Part shown: one piece after another, positions 1-4,965 of the stretch
Position numbering within the stretch: position 1 is the first letter of the stretch
How the letters are laid out: each line of letters starts with the position of its first letter
Assembly (NCBI GenBank): GCA_030152105.1
Contig: JASLIH010000507.1
Coordinates: 1-5,067 of the forward strand
DNA from: Actinomycetes bacterium
GTDB taxonomy: Bacteria; Actinomycetota; CALGFH01
Direction of reading: 5' to 3'
Length of the DNA stretch: 5,067 bases
Position numbers and translations under genes: made by a program
Notes under the pieces: model-generated
What the model saw: the letters and a program-made list of their open reading frames with translations, nothing else
What the model was told of the DNA's origin: nothing
The model's database searches: none

Positions 1-4
1 GGGG

Positions 5-910
5 TCAGTCGCAGGCGGCGGGCTCGTGAGCCGGCTGCGGGACCTTGCGGGGACCCAACAGGCGGCCCTGGACCAGGGCGACGCCGAGCACTACGACCAG
101 GCCGCCGATGACCAGGCGGAGCGAGAAGGGCTCGTCCAGGACCACCACCCCGAGGGCGACGGCGACCAGGGGGACGAGGTAGGTGACCAGGGAGGCGACG
201 GTGGCGCCGCTCTCCTGGAGGGTGCGGTAGTTGAGCAGGTAGGCGTAGCCGGTGCCGACGGTGCCGAGCAGGACCAGGCTGAGGGCGGCCTGGAGGCCGA
301 GGTGGACGCGGCCGGCGGCGAGGTCGACGGCGGCCACCGGGGCGAGGAGGACGGTGCCGGCCAGCAGCTGGCCGAAGGAGAGCTGGAGGGCGGACAGGCC
401 GGTGGTGAAGCGGTTGGCGTAGGCGAACCCGAAGCCGTAGCCGGCGCCGGCCAGGACGACCGCGGCCGAGCCGAGCAGGGAGCTGCCGGCCAGGTCGCCG
501 CCGCCGACCCCGGCGACCACGGCGACACCGAGGAAGCCGACGGCCACCCCGGCCAGCTGAGCCGGGCGGAGGCGCTCGCCGAGCAGGCCGGCCGCGAACC
601 CGGCGGCGAACAGGGGCGTGCAGGCGTTCAGGACCGAGGTCAGGGCCGAGCTGATGTGCTGCTCGCCCCAGCCGATGAGCATGAACGGGAGCACGCTCAT
701 GGCCAGGCCGAGGACCGCCAGATGGCCCCAGTAGCGGCGCTCGGGCAGGGGCTCGGCGCGGCGGCGCATGGCGACCACCAGCACGGCCAGGCCGAGCACG
801 ATCCGTCCCCAGGCCAGGAAGGTCGGCGGGGCGTCCTCGACGATCACCTTGATGAAGAGGAACGACCAGCCCCAGATGAAGGCCAGCAGGAACAGGCGTC
901 GCACGGGCAC
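5..910 (-). CDS. EamA/DMT-family transporter (drug/metabolite exporter, RhaT/YdcZ-like superfamily)
   Basis: A 301-residue integral membrane protein with about ten hydrophobic helices and almost no soluble domain, the usual size of EamA transporters. The two tandem five-helix repeats are visible. The first opens with IWGWSFLFIKV (residues 12-22) and ends with GERLRPAQLAGVAVGFLGVA (111-130). The second ends with LDEPFSLRLVIGGLVVVLGV (258-277). The E-x-(L/P)-x8-G pattern near the end of each half is typical of the family. The tail after residue 281 is short, polar and cytoplasmic. The family moves small metabolites, amino acids or drugs across the cytoplasmic membrane; the substrate cannot be read from sequence. 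The chosen start is GTG with no clear Shine-Dalgarno sequence; a second GTG lies two codons later, and no ATG or GTG is in frame for at least 50 nt upstream. It is transcribed divergently from the SDR gene. Family assignment is secure, substrate unknown. Confidence 0.93.
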   Translation of the reverse strand: MPVRRLFLLAFIWGWSFLFIKVIVEDAPPTFLAWGRIVLGLAVLVVAMRRRAEPLPERRYWGHLAVLGLAMSVLPFMLIGWGEQHISSALTSVLNACTPLFAAGFAAGLLGERLRPAQLAGVAVGFLGVAVVAGVGGGDLAGSSLLGSAAVVLAGAGYGFGFAYANRFTTGLSALQLSFGQLLAGTVLLAPVAAVDLAAGRVHLGLQAALSLVLLGTVGTGYAYLLNYRTLQESGATVASLVTYLVPLVAVALGVVVLDEPFSLRLVIGGLVVVLGVALVQGRLLGPRKVPQPAHEPAACD

Positions 911-1042
911 CCCGCAGCGGGTTGGAGAGGAGGTTCGCTCCCAGGCTACTCCCGCTCCAACACCGCTCCCGGCGGCCCGGTTTCAGCGGCGCCGCCGATT
1001 AAGTAAACAGAAGTGTTGCAAATTTCGGGAGGCGGGCGCACC
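911..1042. promoter_or_regulatory. Divergent intergenic region with AT-rich island
   Basis: This 132-nt gap separates the minus-strand transporter from the plus-strand SDR gene, so it should carry promoters for both. Most of it is as GC-rich as the genes. The exception is about 30 nt at 997-1026 (gattaagtaaacag then aagtgttgcaaattt), the most AT-rich stretch in the window. It contains AACA-gaag-TGTT (1006-1017), the palindrome TTGCAA (1017-1022) and AAATTT (1020-1025). A weak plus-strand pair is TTTCAG (981-986), 17 nt, TAAACA (1004-1009). Further out are an inverted repeat GTTGGAG/CTCCAAC (921-927 and 955-961) and GCGGCGCCGC (986-995). No single promoter matches consensus well, so this is a call on region and composition. 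Confidence 0.4.
1027..1032 (+). promoter_or_regulatory. Ribosome binding site for the SDR gene
   Basis: GGGAGG lies 10 nt before ATG 1043 and supports that start. A rival site, GGGGGTG at 1070-1076, precedes a second in-frame ATG at 1082 with a 5-nt gap, so the start is not settled. Confidence 0.5.
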
Positions 1043-1825
1043 ATGCCGGCATCGTTCTCGTGCGGCGATGGGGGTGTCGAGATGACCCGAGGGTCCGACG
1101 GCCGGCTGGCCGGGACGATCGCGCTGGTGACCGGAGCCTCCCGGGGGCTTGGGCGGGCGGTCGCGCTGGCCTACGCTCGCGAGGGGGCCGATCTGGTCCT
1201 GGTCGCCCGGCGGCCCGAGCCGCTGGAGCTGGTCAGGGACGAGGTCCAGGCGCTCGGGGCCAGGGCGGTGGTGGTCACGGCCGACGTTGGCGACCCGGAC
1301 GACGTCGAGCGGGTCGCTGCCGCCGCCCTGACCGCCTTCGACCGGGTCGACGTGCTGGTCAACAACGCCTCCGAGCTCGGGCCGACACCCATGCCGTACC
1401 TGCTCGACACCGACCCGGACGCGCTGCGCCGGGTCCTGGAAGTCAACCTGGTGGGGCCGTTCCTGCTCACCAGGGCGCTGCTCGGGCCGATGCTGGCCGC
1501 CGGGCGGGGGAGCGTGATCAACGTCTCCAGCGACGCCGGGGTGGTCGGCTACCCGGGCTGGGGCGCCTACGGCGTCTCCAAGGCCGGGCTCGACCAGATG
1601 ACCAGGATCTGGGCCAGCGAGCTGGACGGCAGCGGGGTCCGGGTCAACACCGTCGACCCGGGTGACATGGCCACCGAGATGCACGCGGCCGCCCTGCCCG
1701 ACGACGACCCGGCCGGCCTGGCCCGGCCCGAGGACCGCACCGAGGTGTTCGTGCGGCTGGCCGCCGGCGACGGCGACAGCGGCCGGCGCCTTGAGGCGGC
1801 CCAGTTCGCGCCCGCCCAGGCCTAG
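1043..1825 (+). CDS. Classical SDR-family NAD(P)-dependent oxidoreductase
   Basis: A 260-residue single-domain Rossmann-fold dehydrogenase/reductase, near the usual 250 residues. Counting from ATG 1043, the nucleotide-binding motif TGASRGLG is at 30-37 and the structural NNAS (usually NNAG) at 107-110. The catalytic tetrad is N135, S163 (in INVSSDAG), Y176 and K180 (YGVSK). Arg34 in the glycine motif and Arg56-Arg57 after the second strand (LVARR) favour NADP(H). The C-terminal half has VNTVDPGDMATEM, the usual loop after strand six with PG-D in place of PG-x-(I/V). The substrate is unknown. Start choice: ATG 1043 has GGGAGG; ATG 1082 would give a 247-residue protein starting closer to the glycine motif, and codons 1043-1081 have more A/T third positions than the rest, which favours 1082. 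The stop overlaps the ribosome binding site of the following queA-like gene, implying co-translation. Confidence 0.92.
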   Translation: MPASFSCGDGGVEMTRGSDGRLAGTIALVTGASRGLGRAVALAYAREGADLVLVARRPEPLELVRDEVQALGARAVVVTADVGDPDDVERVAAAALTAFDRVDVLVNNASELGPTPMPYLLDTDPDALRRVLEVNLVGPFLLTRALLGPMLAAGRGSVINVSSDAGVVGYPGWGAYGVSKAGLDQMTRIWASELDGSGVRVNTVDPGDMATEMHAAALPDDDPAGLARPEDRTEVFVRLAAGDGDSGRRLEAAQFAPAQA

Positions 1826-1828
1826 GAG
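1824..1828 (+). promoter_or_regulatory. Ribosome binding site of the queA-like gene, overlapping the SDR stop codon
   Basis: AGGAG begins with the last two bases of the SDR TAG stop and sits 5 nt before GTG 1834. It fixes GTG as the start of the next gene and implies translational coupling: ribosomes finishing the SDR expose or directly use this site. Confidence 0.75.
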
Positions 1829-1833
1829 CGGCG

Positions 1834-2970
1834 GTGCGCAGCGCGGTCCGGTTCCAGCTCCCGCCGGAGCTGGAGGCGGCCAGCCCACCAGAAGCCCGGG
1901 GCCTGCGCCGCGACCATGTCCGGCTGCTGGCCGTCGACCGGGCCACCGGGTCGGTCGGCCACCACCGCTTCCACGAGCTGCCCCGGCTGCTCGAGCCGGG
2001 CGACCTGCTGGTGGCCAACGACTCCCGCACGCTCCCGGCCAGCCTGCTCGGCCGCACCTCCAAGGGGGAGCCGCTCGAGGTCCGGCTGGCCGCTCGCGAC
2101 GGCGAGCGGTGGGCGGCGCTGGTGCTGGGGGTGCCGGAGGACGAGACCGACCCGGCGCTGGTGCCGACCGACGCCCGGCCGGCGGCGCCGCCGGTGGAGG
2201 CGGGGGAGCGGATCGGGTTCGCGGACGGCCTGGAGGCGACCGTGCTCGGACGCCACGAGGAGGCGGGGCCGCTGGTGTGGCTGGCCTTCGACCTGGCCTC
2301 CGAGCGACTGGCCGAGGCCCTGCACCGGGCCGGGCGGCCGGTTCGCTACGCCTATGTGCCCAGGGCCTGGCCGCTGCACCACTACCAGACGCTGTTCGCG
2401 GCCGGGCCCGGGTCGGCCGAGATGGCCAGCGCTGGGCGGCCGTTCACCGTGCAGACGCTGCGGGACCTGCGCGACCGGGGGATCGGGCTGGCCACCATCA
2501 GCCTGCACGCCGGGCTGTCCACCTACGGCGACCCGGCCACCGACCAACGCTATGTGCCCGCCGAGCCGTACCTGGTCCCGGAGGCGACCGCGGCCGCGGT
2601 GGCCGCCTGCCGGGCCGCCGGCGGCCGGGTGGTGGCCGTCGGCACCACCGTGGTCCGGACCCTGGAGACCGCCGCCGCCCGGACGGGCACGGTCCGGCCC
2701 GGGCCTGGGGTGAGCCGGCTGCGGATCAGGCCGGGGTACGGGCTGGCGGTGGTGGACGGGCTCCTCACCGGCCTGCACGAGCCGGAGGCCAGTCACCTCG
2801 ACCTGCTGGCGGCCTTCCTCGACCGCCCGGCGCTGGACCGCGCCTATGCCGCCGCGCTCGCCTCCGGGTACCTCTGGCACGAGTTCGGGGATGTCTGCCT
2901 GTTGCTTCCGCGCAGGTCAGCGCCGACCCTGCGGGAGCTCACCGGCAACCCGACAGAGTTGCCTGCGTAG
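1834..2970 (+). CDS. QueA-like protein (S-adenosylmethionine:tRNA ribosyltransferase-isomerase family, divergent actinobacterial branch)
   Basis: A 378-residue protein matching the QueA family from end to end. Visible landmarks are RLLAVDRATG (30-39), PGDLLVANDSRTLPA (55-69), YQTLFA (184-189), LHAGLSTYGDP (224-234), GGRVVAVGTTVVRTLE (263-278), VVDGLLTGLHEP and YLWHEFGDV (346-354). True QueA transfers and isomerises the SAM ribosyl group onto 7-aminomethyl-7-deazaguanine in tRNA to give epoxyqueuosine. As I recall the canonical family, it has PTAGLHFT, LHVGLGTF and a (Y/F)-x-(Y/F)-GDAMLI end. Here these are ASAGRPFT (198-205), LHAGLSTYG and WHEFGDVCLLL, the pattern of the shorter actinobacterial paralogues. 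The fold is clear but queuosine synthesis is not, so no queA symbol is given. No queD, queE, queC, queF, tgt or queG is in view. It starts with GTG, 8 nt after the SDR stop, with AGGAG; a 9-bp hairpin lies just inside the reading frame. Confidence 0.9.
   Translation: MRSAVRFQLPPELEAASPPEARGLRRDHVRLLAVDRATGSVGHHRFHELPRLLEPGDLLVANDSRTLPASLLGRTSKGEPLEVRLAARDGERWAALVLGVPEDETDPALVPTDARPAAPPVEAGERIGFADGLEATVLGRHEEAGPLVWLAFDLASERLAEALHRAGRPVRYAYVPRAWPLHHYQTLFAAGPGSAEMASAGRPFTVQTLRDLRDRGIGLATISLHAGLSTYGDPATDQRYVPAEPYLVPEATAAAVAACRAAGGRVVAVGTTVVRTLETAAARTGTVRPGPGVSRLRIRPGYGLAVVDGLLTGLHEPEASHLDLLAAFLDRPALDRAYAAALASGYLWHEFGDVCLLLPRRSAPTLRELTGNPTELPA
1853..1874 (+). repeat. Hairpin just inside the queA-like coding sequence
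   Basis: TCCAGCTCC (1853-1861) pairs perfectly with GGAGCTGGA (1866-1874) across the 4-nt loop CGCC, giving a 9-bp stem starting 16 nt after the GTG start codon. This is inside the region covered by an initiating ribosome or immediately downstream of it, so it could modulate initiation. It may also be a by-product of the codons used. Confidence 0.5.
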
Positions 2971-2988
2971 ATCGCCTTGCTTTAGATT
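2959..2988 (+). promoter_or_regulatory. Candidate sigma-70-type promoter for the CBM-like/potD-like pair
   Basis: TTGCCT (2959-2964) and TAGATT (2983-2988) are separated by 18 nt, within the AT-richer stretch at the end of the queA-like gene and just beyond its stop. Transcription would start near 2995, about 60 nt before the next start codon. The -35 box matches four of six consensus positions and the -10 box keeps TA and the final T. No terminator-like hairpin with a T-run is seen in the 85-nt gap, so read-through from queA is also possible. Confidence 0.3.
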
Positions 2989-3042
2989 CCTAGCTTTGCG
3001 GGTGTGCCTGGACTGGACGCTCAGGCGAGGATGGGCGTTCGT

Positions 3043-3047
3043 GGAGG
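3043..3047 (+). promoter_or_regulatory. Ribosome binding site of the CBM-like membrane protein
   Basis: GGAGG sits 8 nt before ATG 3056, an ideal arrangement. It decides the start against an in-frame GTG at 3041 and longer upstream extensions that would overlap the queA-like gene. Confidence 0.75.
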
Positions 3048-3055
3048 ACGACAGC

Positions 3056-3745
3056 ATGGACCAGCGCGCCCTGCCGGTGCCCGACGACCCGGACCGGCCC
3101 CGCGGCCGTCATGAGGCGCCGCGGCGGTCGGTCGGCGGCCCGGCCGGTGCCGCCATCGCCGTCGTCATCGTCGCCGTTGTGGTCGCCGGGGTGCTGGCCA
3201 CCTGGCTGATCAGCTCGGCCAAGGAGCCCTCCAGCCCGGCGTCGGCCAATGCCGCCACCACGCAGGGCGAGCCGACCTCCCGGCCGCCGGGGCCGGCGGC
3301 GTTCGGCAACCTGGTCGGCAACTGGAGCTTCGAGCAGGACCTGAGCGGCTGGCAGGTCCTGGGCGCGGCCGACGCCAGCCGGGAGCCGCAGGGGCGGACC
3401 TCGGGGTCGAGCGCCTCGGTGCGGGCCCGCGGGCCCGCACCAGCGAACGTCGGCCTGGCGCTGCCCGAGGTCGTCGCGAAGGCCAGGCGGGGCCAGCGGT
3501 ACGTGGCCTCGGCCTGGGTCCGCTCCAGCGCCTCCGGCCAGCAGGTCACGCTCCGCGTGGTCGGGGCCGGCGCCAACGAGGTCTCCAAGAAGACCGTGGC
3601 CACACTGCCCGGCCTGGAATGGCGGCGGGTCATCGTCGACCACACCGCGGCCAGCGCCGGTCCGCTCCGGCTGGAGATCGTCGCCGACGGCGTCCCGGCC
3701 GGTGACACCCTGCTGGTTGACGAGGTTGTTGTTCGTCTGGGATAG
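3056..3745 (+). CDS. Single-pass membrane protein with extracellular CBM4/9-like (galactose-binding-like) beta-sandwich domain
   Basis: A 229-residue protein in three parts. Residues 1-29 are a short, charged, Pro/Arg-rich cytoplasmic segment. Residues 30-53 form one strongly hydrophobic helix. Residues 54-84 are a Ser/Ala/Pro-rich linker leading to a beta-rich domain from 85 to the end. That domain starts NLVGNWSFEQDLSGW (85-99), the classic opening of CBM4/9-type and related jelly-roll modules, continues with YVASAWVRSS and ends LLVDEVVVRLG, the usual last strand. Arg-rich start and linker after the helix suggest the domain faces outside. No catalytic domain or LPXTG-type anchor is present. 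By family the module would bind a glycan or cell-wall polymer, but the ligand is inferred only from fold. The gene ends 16 nt before the potD-like start, so the two are probably co-expressed. The coding sequence includes a perfect 24-bp palindrome. Confidence 0.75.
   Translation: MDQRALPVPDDPDRPRGRHEAPRRSVGGPAGAAIAVVIVAVVVAGVLATWLISSAKEPSSPASANAATTQGEPTSRPPGPAAFGNLVGNWSFEQDLSGWQVLGAADASREPQGRTSGSSASVRARGPAPANVGLALPEVVAKARRGQRYVASAWVRSSASGQQVTLRVVGAGANEVSKKTVATLPGLEWRRVIVDHTAASAGPLRLEIVADGVPAGDTLLVDEVVVRLG
3418..3441. repeat. Perfect 24-bp palindrome
   Basis: The left arm GGTGCGGGCCCG (3418-3429) is followed immediately by its exact reverse complement (3430-3441), centred on CCCGCGGG. It contains two tandem copies of GCGGGCCC. 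As RNA it would fold into a 10-bp stem with a CGCG loop. It lies within the codons for SVRARGPAP of the CBM-like protein (about residues 121-129). Confidence 0.85.
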
Positions 3746-3750
3746 CTACG

Positions 3751-3755
3751 AGGAG
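3751..3755 (+). promoter_or_regulatory. Ribosome binding site of the potD-like gene
   Basis: AGGAG lies 6 nt before ATG 3762, in the 16-nt gap after the upstream stop. It selects ATG 3762 rather than upstream in-frame starts that overlap the CBM-like gene. Confidence 0.75.
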
Positions 3756-3761
3756 ATTGGG

Positions 3762-4943
3762 ATGGTACAAGCCGGCAAGGAAGACCCTGAGCTGAACATG
3801 CTCGTGGGGCGGCCCGACCCGCGGGTCGGGCGGCGGAGCTTCCTGCAGGTGGCGGGGCTGCTGGCCGCCGCCGGGGCGGCCGGGTACGCCGGCGGCACCG
3901 TGGCCGGGTGGGGCGACGACAACCCGCCGGGCGCCGCCGCGGCCGCCGACGGCCAGCCGATCTCCGGCAACCGCCGCAACGAGCGGCTGCTCAACATCTA
4001 CAACTGGTCGGACTACATCGACGACCGCACCATCCCGTTGTTCCAGGCCCAGGCCAACATCCGGGTCAACTACGACGTCTACTCCTCCAACGGGGACCTG
4101 CTGGCCCGGATGAAGTCCGGCCCCACCAGCTACGACATCATCGTCCCGACCAACAACATCGTCCCCACCTACCTGAATCTCGACCTGATCGAGCCGCTGC
4201 GCCAGGACCTGATCCCCAACCTGACCAACCTCGACAAGGAGTTCGTCGAGACCGACTACGACCCCGGCAACCGCTACACCGTCCCCTGGCAGTGGGGCAC
4301 GACCGGCATCGGCTACAACCGGGCCAAGGTCCCGGGCGGCAAGCTCGACTCCTGGTCGGCGGTGTTCGAGCCCGACTCGGCGGCCACGGGCCGGGTGACG
4401 CTGCTGCGGGAGGCCACCGACCTGATCGGCTGCGCGCTCATCTACCTCGGCAAGAGCCCCAACTCCATCGACGACGCCGACCTGGCCGAGGTCGTCAAGC
4501 TGGTGCGGTCGGCCAGGCCGAAGCTGAAGGGGTTCACCACCGACACCTACATCGACGAGCTGGCCGCCAGCGAGACCTGGGTCGCCCAGGCCTGGAGCGG
4601 CGACGTGTTCCAGGCCCAGGACCAGAACCAGGACGTCAGCTACGCCATCCCCAAGGAGGGCTCGCTGCGCTTCGTCGACGTCATGGCCATCCCCAAGGGC
4701 GCGCCCCATCCCGCCAACGCCGCCCGCTTCATGAACTACGTGCTCCACCCCAAGGTGCAGGCCCGCATCTCCAAGTACGTCAGCTACGGCACCCCGGTGT
4801 CGCTGGCCAAGCCGCTGCTGCCCACCGACCAGACGGCCGACCCGTCGATCTACCCGCCGGCCTCGACCAAGCTGTCGATCATCACCCTGACCGGCCAGAA
4901 GCTCACCAAGTGGCAGGCGGCGTACGACCAGATCGTCAAGTAG
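3762..4943 (+). CDS. Tat-exported PotD/PotF-like polyamine-type ABC transporter substrate-binding protein
   Basis: A 393-residue extracytoplasmic solute-binding protein of the spermidine/putrescine class. The N-terminus carries a twin-arginine signal, GRRSFLQ (23-29), then a hydrophobic Ala/Gly/Leu stretch (30-48). There is no lipobox cysteine; the only Cys is at 224, so membrane anchoring would need the uncleaved signal. The mature part starts near LLNIYNWSDYID (76-87), the hallmark strand of PotD, followed by YDIIVPTNN (124-132), VPWQWGTTGIGYN (174-186), AWSGDVF (277-283), YAIPKEG (294-300) and VDVMAIPKG (305-313). These match E. coli PotD (from memory) in order and spacing. Asp306 aligns with the PotD acidic amine-binding residue Asp257, and Trp278 with Trp229. 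No ATPase or permease gene is in the window, so it is an orphan here. It follows a CBM-like protein by 16 nt. Polyamine binding is inferred. Confidence 0.92.
   Translation: MVQAGKEDPELNMLVGRPDPRVGRRSFLQVAGLLAAAGAAGYAGGTVAGWGDDNPPGAAAAADGQPISGNRRNERLLNIYNWSDYIDDRTIPLFQAQANIRVNYDVYSSNGDLLARMKSGPTSYDIIVPTNNIVPTYLNLDLIEPLRQDLIPNLTNLDKEFVETDYDPGNRYTVPWQWGTTGIGYNRAKVPGGKLDSWSAVFEPDSAATGRVTLLREATDLIGCALIYLGKSPNSIDDADLAEVVKLVRSARPKLKGFTTDTYIDELAASETWVAQAWSGDVFQAQDQNQDVSYAIPKEGSLRFVDVMAIPKGAPHPANAARFMNYVLHPKVQARISKYVSYGTPVSLAKPLLPTDQTADPSIYPPASTKLSIITLTGQKLTKWQAAYDQIVK
3812..3831. repeat. Perfect 20-bp palindrome near the 5' end of the potD-like gene
   Basis: The left arm GCCCGACCCG (3812-3821) is followed by its exact reverse complement (3822-3831), also centred on CCCGCGGG. 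As RNA it forms an 8-bp stem with a CGCG loop about 50 nt after the start codon. It encodes the residues just before the twin arginines (RPDPRVG, 17-23). Confidence 0.85.
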
Positions 4944-4965
4944 CCTTCCCGCTATGAAGGAAGGC
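4943..4965 (+). repeat. Inverted repeat placing the rsmI start codon in a hairpin loop
   Basis: GCCTTCC (4943-4949) pairs perfectly with GGAAGGC (4959-4965). The 9-nt loop CGCTATGAA contains the rsmI ATG (4954-4956). The left arm begins at the last base of the potD-like TAG stop. The stem also hides the only purine-rich, SD-like bases near the start. There is no T-run after it, so it is not a typical terminator. Confidence 0.6.

Noticed and set aside
26..1006. Long plus-strand reading frame opposite the transporter gene (326 codons)
   Set aside because: The product is a low-complexity Gly/Asp/Gln/Ala/Glu-rich string with no recognisable domain; the minus strand encodes a clear ten-helix transporter. 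Long antisense frames are expected at this GC content.
1006..1017. AACA-n4-TGTT as a defined operator
   Set aside because: The arms are only 4 bp and do not extend; kept only as part of the AT-rich island observation, not called as a site.
1013..1042. TTG start at 1013 for the SDR
   Set aside because: It would include the Shine-Dalgarno sequence GGGAGG within the coding region and extend into the AT-rich intergenic island; ATG 1043 or 1082 is better.
2587..2626. Two 14-bp palindromes inside the queA-like gene (2587-2600 and 2613-2626)
   Set aside because: Palindromes of this length, made only of G and C apart from end bases, are expected about once per 5 kb at this composition, and they fall in Ala/Gly-rich codons.
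2911..2933. Imperfect hairpin near the end of the queA-like gene as a terminator
   Set aside because: The stem is bulged, lies inside coding sequence and has no following T-run.
1662..2993. Alternative plus-strand frame across the SDR end and queA-like gene (443 codons)
   Set aside because: An Arg/Ala/Pro/Gly-rich string without domains, in the frame offset from a gene with clear QueA homology. A minus-strand frame at 1822-2880 is rejected for the same reason.
2846..3055. Upstream extension of the CBM-like gene into the queA-like gene
   Set aside because: It would overlap conserved QueA C-terminal codons by over 120 nt, and GGAGG is ideally placed before ATG 3056.
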